From positions 434,001 to 498,000 of the forward strand of contig NZ_CP096115.1 in NCBI RefSeq assembly GCF_024662215.1: 64,000 bases of DNA, read 5' to 3'. Numbering within the stretch: the first letter of the stretch is position 1; the number at the start of each line of letters is the position of its first letter. The notes under the pieces were generated by a model. It was not told the origin of the DNA, did no database searches, and was given only the letters and a program-made list of their open reading frames with translations. The translations under genes and the position numbers were made by a program. Shown piece after piece: positions 1 to 9,392 of this stretch. This stretch comes from Methanoplanus endosymbiosus. Its GTDB lineage: Archaea > Halobacteriota > Methanomicrobia > Methanomicrobiales > Methanomicrobiaceae.

Positions 1-2632
1 TACAGCTCTGGACAATGTTGAGTGCCATCTTTAAAATATTGTACAACTCCTTCTGTGCTTTTTCAGATAATCCGACACCACCCATGTAATTGTCAAATAT
101 TATGACTGTCGCCTCGTTTTTCGGTCCGTATTTATCATATACAGCACACCTTATATCATTGTGATCACAGAGGACAAAATGCGGAATCACAACAGAGAGT
201 ATATTTTCAACGCCTTTTAACCCTTTGAGGATCTCAGATGTTTTCAGGTCCGGTCCTGATTTATCTATAGCCTCTTTTGGGATTGTAAACCACAGCCCTT
301 TTGTTTCTATTGATACCGGAGGAAGATTCAGGCAATACTCAGATATCTTTCCTTTGTAGTCATGTTCTGAGTATTTTGTATATCTCTCCTGCACTATCAT
401 CTGGCTGAAGTTTATCTCAAGTTTTCCCACCGGAATTTTATTTAAAATCCGGCCAGTTTTAACAGTTATATCAGATTCAGCAATGGTATGATTTTCGGTA
501 TTCTCTTCTGTGACATATACACTGTGAGTTTTTAAGTCAAGTTTAGAAACACGATATCTGCCATCACCATGAAGTATAATTGCACCTTCATGCCCTTCAC
601 GATATACCTGCTCTTTAGATAATGTCTCTATTACTTTATTCCGGCTGATAACTTTGAATGTTTCACCGGATGTCCCGTTTCTGATCTGAACATCGCCCTG
701 AATATGCTTTTTTTCAACAGGATACCACTTATTTTTGTCTTTTTTAATCAGGTGTTTATAAAATGCCGATGCTGCTGCTTTCTCTAATTTTTCATCTATA
801 TCACAGTTAAATATGCTGTTATGCTCTGCTGAAAGCTCCCCGTTTTCCATCAGTGCACAGATGAGGTGGTCAGTCAGGATATATTTGTTTGAGGTATCTA
901 TCGTTGCATGTTCACTTGGTTTATTAAAGAATTCATCCGGATTGTTGATTATAAATTTCTCAAGCGGGTTGTTAAATCCCATAAATATAACGAGTGAAGA
1001 ACTGTACTTTCTTCCTGCACGCCCTGCCTGCTGCCAGGTGGACATTATTGAACCCGGATAGCCTGAGATAATTACACAGTCAAGAGAGCCTATATCTATC
1101 CCAAGTTCAAGTGCATTTGTTGAAGAAATCCCCATTGTTTTCCCGGATTTTATCCCGGCTTCGATCTCTGCTCTTTCACCTGAGCGGTACCCTGACCGGT
1201 AGGATACAATTTTGCAGGGTTTTGTGGAGTTATATGTACTCTCTTCCCTGACGATCTTCTTTGCCGCATCTGCAATAAGTTCTGTGGACCTTCTGGTCTT
1301 TGCAAAGCAGAGCGTCTGAATACCGGAAGATGAAAGATATGCAAGCAGTTCAGCGGTCTGTTTTACCTGTGACGGTTTATCTGCCTGATAGAATATGAAT
1401 GTCTTTTCGTTTGTCTTTGAACCGTTTTTATCAACAAGGACAAATTTCTCTCCTGTCAGGTTTTCTGCATGCTCTACAGGGTTTGCAATGGTTGCGGATG
1501 AGAGAATAAAATTTGGATCAGAGTTATATCTTCCTGCAATAAGTTTCAGCCTTCTTGTAAGAAGAGCAATATGTGAACCAAATACACCCCTGTATGTATG
1601 TGCCTCATCCATCACCACGTAACTTAGGTTTGAGAAGAGAAACGACCACTGTTTATGATTGTGCAATATTCCTATATGCAGCATATCAGGATTTGTTATT
1701 AATATTGAGGGTTTATTCTGCCGGATTCTCTTTCTTTCATCAGGTTTTGTGTCCCCGTCATATTTTTCAACCTTTATTGCCGGATCTATCTTTCCAACCA
1801 TCTCACGTATTGATTTTAACTGGTCGGATATCAGAGCCTTTGTCGGATAGATCAGCAATGCCCTTGATTTTGGGTTATTGATTATTGAGTTGATTATCGG
1901 AACCATGAATGCAAGTGATTTTCCGCTTGCAGTTGGTGTTGTGATGATTACGTTTCTGCCATTAATGGCATGTTCAATCGTCTCAGTCTGGTGACTATAT
2001 AGCTGAATGCCTTCATTTCTAAGGAATTCATAGATTTTATAAACACAGTGGTGTGGATTTTCAAATACAGCAGGTTTTTCTTCAATAATCTTCTCTTCAA
2101 CAATTCCGGCTTTAAACATGGAATTTGCCTTTAAGGATTTTATCAGTCCGGGGATATCTCCGCTGAAATCTATTACCTCATATCTCCTGGAATTTTTTAT
2201 TTTTCCTTCAGACTTCCGGGCATTTTCTTTTAATTTCCGGACTTTATTTTCCTTTTCAATTATAAGGGTCTGCTCTTTGTTCTTCTTAATTACCTCTTCA
2301 AGGTCAATTTTGCCATGTATTTTACTCTCATTCTCAATGACAGAAGAGAAATTTTCCAATGGTACTCTGTAAATAACATCTTTTATATGAATTTCAAGCT
2401 CTCTTTTGCCACTGCCGGATTTATCTCCGGTTATACTAAGATATCCGGGTTTTTTTGAACCTTTCCAGACATCTGCCCTCTCTGTTTTTCCGGATAAGAG
2501 ATCCTCAGCAAAAGCGGGAACAATCATATATTCTATATTATTGATGTAAAAAAGAATGACAGGATTGCCGGTTCTTCTTTTGAAATTAAATTCCAGGTTT
2601 ATATCTTTAAAATTGTCAGTGATTATTCTCAT
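1..2632 (-). CDS. DEAD/DEAH-box helicase of the YprA/MrfA/Hrq1 (DUF1998) family, 3' end cut by window edge
   Basis: A continuous minus-strand reading frame starts at ATG 2632 (preceded by GGAG) and runs off the left edge, so about 877 residues are visible. The middle has a helicase core: a Walker-A-like TPTASGKS, then DEAHTYRG followed by VFGSH, a combination typical of the YprA/MrfA/Hrq1 group. The last visible part contains FDNYMGGVGLSE and a Cys, matching the DUF1998 region that normally leads into a four-cysteine metal site. Known members translocate 3'-5' on DNA and act in repair (MrfA in mitomycin repair) or, as DrmA/DrmB-type proteins, in defence. The N-terminal ~200 residues are lysine-rich and unrecognised. 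It overlaps the preceding 61-codon ORF by 17 nt, suggesting co-transcription with the upstream kinase. Family call is good; the pathway is inference. Confidence 0.85.
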   Translation of the reverse strand, partial: MRIITDNFKDINLEFNFKRRTGNPVILFYINNIEYMIVPAFAEDLLSGKTERADVWKGSKKPGYLSITGDKSGSGKRELEIHIKDVIYRVPLENFSSVIENESKIHGKIDLEEVIKKNKEQTLIIEKENKVRKLKENARKSEGKIKNSRRYEVIDFSGDIPGLIKSLKANSMFKAGIVEEKIIEEKPAVFENPHHCVYKIYEFLRNEGIQLYSHQTETIEHAINGRNVIITTPTASGKSLAFMVPIINSIINNPKSRALLIYPTKALISDQLKSIREMVGKIDPAIKVEKYDGDTKPDERKRIRQNKPSILITNPDMLHIGILHNHKQWSFLFSNLSYVVMDEAHTYRGVFGSHIALLTRRLKLIAGRYNSDPNFILSSATIANPVEHAENLTGEKFVLVDKNGSKTNEKTFIFYQADKPSQVKQTAELLAYLSSSGIQTLCFAKTRRSTELIADAAKKIVREESTYNSTKPCKIVSYRSGYRSGERAEIEAGIKSGKTMGISSTNALELGIDIGSLDCVIISGYPGSIMSTWQQAGRAGRKYSSSLVIFMGFNNPLEKFIINNPDEFFNKPSEHATIDTSNKYILTDHLICALMENGELSAEHNSIFNCDIDEKLEKAAASAFYKHLIKKDKNKWYPVEKKHIQGDVQIRNGTSGETFKVISRNKVIETLSKEQVYREGHEGAIILHGDGRYRVSKLDLKTHSVYVTEENTENHTIAESDITVKTGRILNKIPVGKLEINFSQMIVQERYTKYSEHDYKGKISEYCLNLPPVSIETKGLWFTIPKEAIDKSGPDLKTSEILKGLKGVENILSVVIPHFVLCDHNDIRCAVYDKYGPKNEATVIIFDNYMGGVGLSEKAQKELYNILKMALNIVQSC

Positions 2633-2801
2633 CTCCTGTATTGAAAATTATAGTATCTTTTTTCTGAAGTGTGGAAATATGTATGGCTGAAAAGTCAAAT
2701 ACAGCTATGTACTCACAGATTTCGTTTGTACCTGCACCGGCAGGAGATATATTATTCTCTGTCAGAACTGCTTTTCTCTCTTCCTGCTCTGTACACATCA
2801 T
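2616..2801 (-). CDS. small 61-aa protein of unknown function
   Basis: Its ATG overlaps the stop of the upstream kinase gene as ATGA (2798-2801), and its own end overlaps the helicase start, an arrangement typical of translational coupling. The product is acidic, has no membrane segment and no motif I recognise. The tight overlap on both sides is the main reason to regard it as real; it could also be a chance frame in the junction. Confidence 0.45.
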   Translation of the reverse strand: MMCTEQEERKAVLTENNISPAGAGTNEICEYIAVFDFSAIHISTLQKKDTIIFNTGDENNH

Positions 2802-4558
2802 TTGAATGAATATACCAGACGTGGGATTTTAATTTCAAAACATGCCCCTTCTCCATAGGTTCCACTTTCCATGATTGATATTCCTGTTATTGATAATATC
2901 TCCTTTGATAAAAATAATCCCAGTCCGGTATTTTTGCCATATCCTCTCTGAAATATTTTCATCTTCTCTTCATCCGGAATGCCGGTGCCATTATCTCTGC
3001 ACAATATTATTAATTCATCAGACTTTTCGGTTGCAGTAAAATTAATCTCAGTGATTGTACCCCCATATGATACTGCATTCTGGATGAGATTATAAAATAC
3101 TTTCTCAACCATCCGGTCTGCAAAAATCCTGAGTCCACTTAAATCTGAATGTACTGCAATCTTTCCCATAGATAATGATAAAGAGGATTTTCTTATTAAC
3201 TCATCAGCATCCTGCCATACGGGTTTTTCAACCCCTATATCCTGATAGTCTTTAGAGAAGGAGATCTGGTCCTGTATTGAATCTGAGGCTTTTTTCATAA
3301 TCCTGAAATATTTCAGGTTTTTCTCATCCGGAGCATCTTCTATTAAAATTTCGAGATAGCCCTGTAAAGCTGTCAGATTATTCAGTATGTCATGCCTGGT
3401 TATGCTGTTTAAGAGGTTAAGTTTTTTATTTGATTCAATCAGGCTTTTTTCTGAGATCTTCCGGCTGGTTATATTGGAGGAGATCACAGTCACTGCAATG
3501 ACTTTATCAGTCTCAGGATCTTTTACCGGGCAGAATCTTCTGGAAAAATGGTTTTCACAGCAGCTGTACTCATCAAGGAAATAATCACCGTCAGAGAATA
3601 CTTTTGTTATAATTTCTGCAAAGGATTCACTTTTTCCTTCCGGATGAAACTCCGCATATCTCTTTCCAGAGTATATATATTCAGGTTTCAGCCCAAGCCT
3701 CTCCTGATGTGCCTGGTTTATAGATAAATACCGGCATTCTCTGTCAACTACATATACTGATTTGTCCTCTTCCTCAGTACCTGTATCATTCTCTTCAGTA
3801 TTACCTGTACCTTCTCTGCCGGACGGACCCCTTCTTTTGGATACAATATTTACTGCAACCACACTGTCATCTTCAATATTACTGACCGGAGTAAAGGTTC
3901 TGTTTAACCTGAATCTGTCACAGTTGTACTCTTCCCGGAAAATTTTTCCGGTTTCAAAAACATTGCTGATGATCTCAGAAAATTTTCTGTATTCAGATTC
4001 GGCATGGAAGTCCTGATATCTCCTTCCTCTGTACAGTTCACTTGATTTCCCAAGACGCATGAGATGCTTTCTATTCATGTAGAGGTAACGGCAGTCGGAG
4101 TCAACCATGTAAATTGAATCATCCATTGACTCTAACAGAGACCGGTATTTTGCATCTTTTAATGATTTAATATTTCTCTCCTCGTAAAGTTCTGAATATT
4201 TACTGAGAAATAAGTTTAATTTTCTCAGTTCCTCTTCCGTGTTATCCTCATTAATCAGGTGGATATTCAGCCCATGACTTACACATTCACTGATAAATTC
4301 CGGTTTAAAACTGGAGATTAATACTATATGCGGGATTGGCTTTAGTTCTTTTTTTATTCCCCTTAATAAATTATGAACATTAAGATCGCTTTTTCTGCTG
4401 TTAATTATAATTATATCCGGATTATTGCTCTTTATCTCTTTCAGGGCTTCCTGAATCTCTGTAATTGTTTTTAACCTGAAGGGATAATTCCTGTCAGTAA
4501 CAATTTCTTCAATATCAACTACAGGCGGTTTATCATCTATGATAAGTATTGAAATCAA
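2798..4558 (-). CDS. pseudo-receiver/PAS/PAS histidine kinase
   Basis: A 586-aa cytoplasmic sensor kinase with no membrane segments. Residues 1-120 form a receiver-like domain: the acidic pair IIDD is present, but the phospho-acceptor strand reads IIIINSRKSD, so the usual Asp is replaced by Asn/Ser. Two PAS domains follow (about 130-245 and 262-375), each with a YMVDSDCRYL/YVVDRECRYL core. The dimerisation helix carries the archaeal H-box SITRHDILNNL, and the C-terminal HATPase has an N-box (YNLIQNAVSYGG), G1 (DNGTGIPDEEK) and a GLGLFLSKEIL G2-type motif. The kinase half therefore looks active while the receiver probably cannot be phosphorylated in the normal way. No partner response regulator is adjacent. 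It is followed by a 61-aa ORF and a helicase, which suggests but does not prove a regulatory link. Confidence 0.85.
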   Translation of the reverse strand: MISILIIDDKPPVVDIEEIVTDRNYPFRLKTITEIQEALKEIKSNNPDIIIINSRKSDLNVHNLLRGIKKELKPIPHIVLISSFKPEFISECVSHGLNIHLINEDNTEEELRKLNLFLSKYSELYEERNIKSLKDAKYRSLLESMDDSIYMVDSDCRYLYMNRKHLMRLGKSSELYRGRRYQDFHAESEYRKFSEIISNVFETGKIFREEYNCDRFRLNRTFTPVSNIEDDSVVAVNIVSKRRGPSGREGTGNTEENDTGTEEEDKSVYVVDRECRYLSINQAHQERLGLKPEYIYSGKRYAEFHPEGKSESFAEIITKVFSDGDYFLDEYSCCENHFSRRFCPVKDPETDKVIAVTVISSNITSRKISEKSLIESNKKLNLLNSITRHDILNNLTALQGYLEILIEDAPDEKNLKYFRIMKKASDSIQDQISFSKDYQDIGVEKPVWQDADELIRKSSLSLSMGKIAVHSDLSGLRIFADRMVEKVFYNLIQNAVSYGGTITEINFTATEKSDELIILCRDNGTGIPDEEKMKIFQRGYGKNTGLGLFLSKEILSITGISIMESGTYGEGACFEIKIPRLVYSFK

Positions 4559-4787
4559 AATCTTCCTCTATCTTTAATTTATGTATATACATACATCTGT
4601 TTTTTAAGTGTCCTATATATCTGGGTTATATTTTACCATAAATGTCCGGTTTATGCGTATCACATATGCCACATAAATGTTCATATCACATAAAATTCAG
4701 GTTGATTGAGCAGAGCACGCAGGAAGAGCAATAAAAAGTGAAAAAATCTGACTGAATATTAATTAGTAACAGTGCATCAGGTAAACT

Positions 4788-7700
4788 TCATCTTCTGAGC
4801 ATCATATCAGCAAGACTTTCTCCGGCAGAGACAATCTCGTCCGGAAGAATAGGGATTTTATTGTCAACCCTTAATTTTATCCGGTCATATAACCTCTTCG
4901 CCTTTATTTCTGCCTCACCTTCAGTATATCTTCTCAGTTCTGAGAGGGCTTTCAGTGAGGAAGGAGGGCTGGCACTGTGCAGTTCATTTAATAATGCATC
5001 ACATGCAGAAATTATCTGACTATAATTATCAGATTCTGGATTATTGTTCCTGTCATCAACAGCACTGCCGGTTCCGGATTTTACTGGTGAATATTTCATA
5101 TCTGTCCGGTCCGCATAGTTTTTGCTTTTAGTCTCATTATCCATTGTGCAATGTTTGCCGGCTTTTTCATAACTACTGCCATATTTTCCGTCATTATCAA
5201 TGCCATAAAACCGCGGATGGTCAATCTCTCCTTCCTTCCATCTGCATATGGATTTATAATCACATCTCCTGCATATCTCCCCCGGATTTGGGCAGAACTC
5301 CTGGCTGCCAATCTTTTGGATATAATCAACAGCCATATCTTTTGCATTGGTGAGGCTTTCATCACTGACATCGACATCTCTGAGTATGCAGTCTTTAATA
5401 TAGGCTACAGAGCCGGCATTCACTTTTTCACCTGCACTATTAAATCCAAGCGAATATAACTGAACCTGAAAGGCAACTTCCTCATCTGTGGCAACTGTAT
5501 CTGATGTTTTGTAGTCCCTGACCTCAATTCCCTCGCCGTCTTTGAGTATGATGTCTGCCCTTCCGGAGATCGTTGTACCGTTGGCAGGAAATTCCACCTT
5601 AGATTCAACATTTTTAATGACCCTCATATCCTGTTCATTTTCACTTGCAAACCGTGCAAGCTGTTTTTTTGCAGAAGATTTAATTTTATTAAGCTTCTCT
5701 TCGTTTACAAAAGGCATTGTAAATCGTGAATCAACCGAGTGTACAACGGCGTTAACCGGATGGCTGCCGTTTTTGATCTCTTCCGCAGCTTCGTAGAGGC
5801 AGTGATGAAGGGCATTACCATAGCCAATCATATCTGCAATCCCTGACTGATATCCCAGAACAGATCTGAGCCTGAACATATAGGGGCATCTTCTGTAATT
5901 TACAAGTTCCCCGACAGTATAGATGAGATTTTCATCATTCTCCTGAACTGATAATATTTCAATGTCGGGCAGGTTCTCCCTGTCGTTTATGAATGGAAAT
6001 GCCCCTGTTTTAAGTGCATCTTTTATAAATAGTCCGGGTTCTTTGCTTTTATTGTTATAGTAAGCATAATAGCTGAGGACCAGAAGATCCTTTGCTCTTG
6101 TTGAGGCAACGTAATGGAGTTTTCTCTCCGATTCCATGCTTCCTTCATATCTTTCGGCATCATAAAGTCCGGAGGGAATTAACTTCTCCTTTATACCTCC
6201 TTTCTTTGTTGATGGAAATATTCCCTGATTCATTGAAGGGACGAACACAACCGGCCATTCAAGTCCTTTTGCCTGATGTATTGTCACAATCTGAACGGCT
6301 TCGGCAGATTTTACATCATCGGAAGTCTGAACGCCGTAACTGTCAGCGGCATAGGCATTGATATATTCAGTCAGCCATGAGAGTATGTTCTCAACCGGAT
6401 ATCGTGAGCCGCCCATGCGGTTTGCCGATTCAAAATCGTTTAAAAGTTCTGAAAACCGGCCAAGGTTTGCAATTATTGTGTATTCATCCGGATTTTCGGG
6501 GTTAAGGGATTTATATCCCAGAATTTCAAGCAGAGTATAATAAATATCAATGAGATTCGGAAAACCTCCGGATAATACTACTTTTTTTAATGCACGGATT
6601 TTACTCTCATAATTTTCAGAAAATATCTCTCCGGCAGCCCCTTTCCAGTCCGAAATTCCGGAGAATAAAAGGTCATCGCCATTGATGAAATAATCCCGTT
6701 TTTTCTTCTTATAGTACCCGTCATTATCAAACCAGATTATAATTTTGGCAATGCCCTCTACCTCAGGACTGTTAAAAAGGTTTACATTGCCTGCAATTAT
6801 CGCCGGAATTTCCTCTTCCCTGAATGTTTTGATAATTAATGGTGCAGATATTTTGACAGACCTTAAAATGACTGCAAAATCCCTGTACCTGCACTTACCA
6901 CAGTCCACATATCTTTTTATCTGCTTTGCAATCCATTTTGCCTCTGAAAGATCAGTATTGTTCTCAATAATTAATACTCCTGATTCCGACTCACGTACCG
7001 GAATCAGATCATCATAATTTTTAACAGATTTCTTTGCAATGCTGTTTGAGAAATCTATGATCTCTCTTCCACTGCGGCGGTTATTACTGAGGGACAATGA
7101 CTGCGCATCCTTCCCGAAATTCTCAAAGCATTTATCATCTGAACCTCTCCACTGGTAAATTGTCTGCCTTGGATCCCCCACCACAAAGAGATTTGCCAAA
7201 AATCCAATCAGTTTAATTAGTTTCTCCTGTGCATGGTTTATATCCTGGTACTCATCAACTATAAGATGCCTTATATTTCTGATGATTTCAGGTTTTTCCA
7301 TTATATGGCTGACAGCAAGATCAACCATTCTGTTATAGGAGAGTAACCTGAACTTTGTCATCTCGTTTTCATAGGATTTTACCCATTCTGAAAATTCAGG
7401 TGCTTCTCTTTCAAGTTTTGAGGGGTCAATAAGTTCAGAATAATAGATATTAAGTGAATTGAGGAATTTATTGCATTCACCCGCATAATTACCTCTGTCA
7501 GTCTTTAGAAATTTCCAGCCTGTCCGGAGAAGAAATGCCATCTCTTTATGTTCATCAAGTTCAGTGTAATTCCTGTAACCACAGTTCTGCTGAAGAAGTT
7601 TGAGGCAGAATCCGTGAATTGTGCCGACGTACATCTCTCCCAGTCTGGCACAGGCTTCTTCTCCGGCAAGGTTTTCAATCTGTTCGTAGATTCTGCCCTT

Positions 7701-8879
7701 CATACTGCGGGCAGCTTTTTTTGTATATGTAAATGCTACAATGGATGAAGGCGGGACTTTCTGTACCAAAAGAAGGTGAAGTATCTTCCTTGTAATTACT
7801 TCTGTCTTGCCTGTGCCGGCTCCGGCAATAACCCTCACTTTTCTGCTGTCAGACAAAACTGCCTTTTTCTGGTCATCAGAAAGCGGGTTTGGCCTCTCTG
7901 TAATATCTTCTGATGTAAATCCTTCAGCAACCGGAGGTTCGCCTGAGTTGTCCTCCGGAATTCTGAATGACGGGAGGAAATTATTCTTTGGAATTATTCT
8001 TTCAGGATTCTTCTCTTCAGGCATTTTATTCCGGATGGATTCTAATCCTGTATCTGATGATGGTGAATTTTCTTTTGGTGTTATAGGTATTATACCGGAT
8101 ATTTGTCCATATTCTTCCGGTATGGATATTGTGTCAGTTGTTGGTTCATCATCTGGTGATATGGATATTATACCAGATGCCAAAGGATCGTCCGGGTAAA
8201 AAACACCCGTAAAATCCGTATTTTCATCGTTAGATCCCCCATTTATGTTAGTAGGTATTTGTCCGTCAGGAACTGTTTTTTTACGGACATCAAAATCATA
8301 TTCATCAAGATAAAGTTCTTTTACGATGACCTCAAGTTCCTCATCGAGAAGTTCATATCCGGTATTGTTATAACAGAGCCTTTCAGCAAGAGAGTCAGCA
8401 GTGACAACCGCAAACCAGGGAAATTCCCACTTGTCGATCTGCCCGTCAGGGTAAGTGCTCCCCTTTCTGAAATATCCCCACGCTGCAATTCTTCCTGCTT
8501 CTTTCTGATCAATATATCCAAAATGTTTCTCCCTGATCTTCTGATACTGCCGGTTAAATTCCCCCCTCTGGGTTATTAACTGGTCAAAAAGATTTCTGTG
8601 GAGCTCAGTCTCCTCTCCGGAATTTGTGACAACTTTCCAGGGTTTCTGTGGATAATCGTCACCATAAACAGTTCCACAGTAGTTTTTTAGATCAAGAATT
8701 ACAGGCCCGTTCACAGTCAGGATTATGCAGTCAATCTCAGTTTTTGCAAGTTTTATATTTGTTAAAAGAAATACATTTTCGTCCTTAAACTCTCCTTCAA
8801 GAACCCCTGCAACTTCTTTTATCTGTTCAAGCTCATGAAAATACTCCCCTCTTCTCCCCCTGAAATATCTGACCGGCAT
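4788..8879 (-). CDS. NERD domain - UvrD/PcrA helicase - RecB/AddB-like Fe-S nuclease fusion
   Basis: A protein of about 1363 aa. Residues 1-120 resemble a NERD nuclease-related domain (RGRRGEYFHEL, TEIDCIILTVNGPVILDLKN). A low-complexity Asp/Ser/Pro/Ile-rich linker lies at about 205-335. SF1 helicase motifs follow: AGAGTGKT (Walker A, ~357), VDEYQDINHAQ, GDPRQTIYQWRGSD and TIHQAKGLEWPVVFVPS. The C-terminal third has a PD-(D/E)xK nuclease (GRADIILKDG then EVRDYKT), with one Cys in YRRCPYMF and a CxxCx5C set near the end, as in AddB/Cas4 iron-sulfur nucleases. This suggests DNA end processing in repair or defence. I choose ATG 8879 over GTG 8891 because a TATA-like ATATATAA lies at 8896-8903, about 20 bp upstream, fitting a leaderless transcript. 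A stem-loop lies upstream at 9012-9030. Confidence 0.88.
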   Translation of the reverse strand: MPVRYFRGRRGEYFHELEQIKEVAGVLEGEFKDENVFLLTNIKLAKTEIDCIILTVNGPVILDLKNYCGTVYGDDYPQKPWKVVTNSGEETELHRNLFDQLITQRGEFNRQYQKIREKHFGYIDQKEAGRIAAWGYFRKGSTYPDGQIDKWEFPWFAVVTADSLAERLCYNNTGYELLDEELEVIVKELYLDEYDFDVRKKTVPDGQIPTNINGGSNDENTDFTGVFYPDDPLASGIISISPDDEPTTDTISIPEEYGQISGIIPITPKENSPSSDTGLESIRNKMPEEKNPERIIPKNNFLPSFRIPEDNSGEPPVAEGFTSEDITERPNPLSDDQKKAVLSDSRKVRVIAGAGTGKTEVITRKILHLLLVQKVPPSSIVAFTYTKKAARSMKGRIYEQIENLAGEEACARLGEMYVGTIHGFCLKLLQQNCGYRNYTELDEHKEMAFLLRTGWKFLKTDRGNYAGECNKFLNSLNIYYSELIDPSKLEREAPEFSEWVKSYENEMTKFRLLSYNRMVDLAVSHIMEKPEIIRNIRHLIVDEYQDINHAQEKLIKLIGFLANLFVVGDPRQTIYQWRGSDDKCFENFGKDAQSLSLSNNRRSGREIIDFSNSIAKKSVKNYDDLIPVRESESGVLIIENNTDLSEAKWIAKQIKRYVDCGKCRYRDFAVILRSVKISAPLIIKTFREEEIPAIIAGNVNLFNSPEVEGIAKIIIWFDNDGYYKKKKRDYFINGDDLLFSGISDWKGAAGEIFSENYESKIRALKKVVLSGGFPNLIDIYYTLLEILGYKSLNPENPDEYTIIANLGRFSELLNDFESANRMGGSRYPVENILSWLTEYINAYAADSYGVQTSDDVKSAEAVQIVTIHQAKGLEWPVVFVPSMNQGIFPSTKKGGIKEKLIPSGLYDAERYEGSMESERKLHYVASTRAKDLLVLSYYAYYNNKSKEPGLFIKDALKTGAFPFINDRENLPDIEILSVQENDENLIYTVGELVNYRRCPYMFRLRSVLGYQSGIADMIGYGNALHHCLYEAAEEIKNGSHPVNAVVHSVDSRFTMPFVNEEKLNKIKSSAKKQLARFASENEQDMRVIKNVESKVEFPANGTTISGRADIILKDGEGIEVRDYKTSDTVATDEEVAFQVQLYSLGFNSAGEKVNAGSVAYIKDCILRDVDVSDESLTNAKDMAVDYIQKIGSQEFCPNPGEICRRCDYKSICRWKEGEIDHPRFYGIDNDGKYGSSYEKAGKHCTMDNETKSKNYADRTDMKYSPVKSGTGSAVDDRNNNPESDNYSQIISACDALLNELHSASPPSSLKALSELRRYTEGEAEIKAKRLYDRIKLRVDNKIPILPDEIVSAGESLADMMLRR

Positions 8880-8895
8880 TTTAAATCCCACAAAT

Positions 8896-8903
8896 CTTAT
8901 ATA
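8896..8903 (-). promoter_or_regulatory. TATA-like box for the NERD-helicase-nuclease gene
   Basis: On the minus strand the sequence CCATATATAAGA lies about 20-25 bp before ATG 8879, at archaeal TATA spacing for a leaderless or very short-leader transcript. This is why the downstream ATG was preferred to GTG 8891. Confidence 0.5.
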
Positions 8904-9011
8904 TGGTGTTTATGCCCCTTTCAGGATAATATTTTTGAAATAAGTTTTTTTCCTGCACCAACTCTGATATTTTGACATCAGGCAGATCTGAAGTAATAAA
9001 AATCCGGGAAA

Positions 9012-9030
9012 CTGATTCCCCCTGAATCAG
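9012..9030 (-). terminator. stem-loop, possible terminator of the 10313-9393 transcript
   Basis: CTGATTC (9012-9018) and GAATCAG (9024-9030) form a perfect 7-bp stem with a 5-nt loop; on the minus strand it is followed within about 12 nt by TTTTT. The surrounding 8892-9392 gap (about 500 bp) has only short, uncoupled frames and no gene I can support. Confidence 0.35.
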
Positions 9031-9392
9031 TAAAAAGACAGAAATCTTCATTCTGCCTGCCCCATAACAATCTCCGGCTGTCAGGGTACGGCCTGTTAAA
9101 CAGACCGTACTTCAGGGTTTTTCCGGTGAAGATAGCCCCTTTAACAGATTCCCCCTGCAAATACCCTCACCCACCCGTTTAACTGCCGGAAAAATTTCGG
9201 CTTAAACATCAGAAGTGAATATTCAGATATTTTTTCACTCCTGTTCAATATTTGCTCTTCCCATGAATTGTTCATATCTGTTCTTTTCCCCTGATATTGC
9301 CCATCAGTTTTTCCGGATATAACTCGCATAACTCACACCCAATTAAAGGATTTTCAGTAATGTCTGATATGTCACTCATTTAATCTCTTAGA

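Noticed and set aside
813-2372. Several plus-strand frames of 60-102 codons at the left edge
   Set aside because: All lie opposite the continuous DUF1998-type helicase frame with strong motifs.
8978-9329. Two minus-strand frames of 60 and 62 codons between the helicase fusion and the 194-aa gene
   Set aside because: They overlap each other in different frames, lack ribosome sites and similarity, and lie around a hairpin; more likely non-coding.
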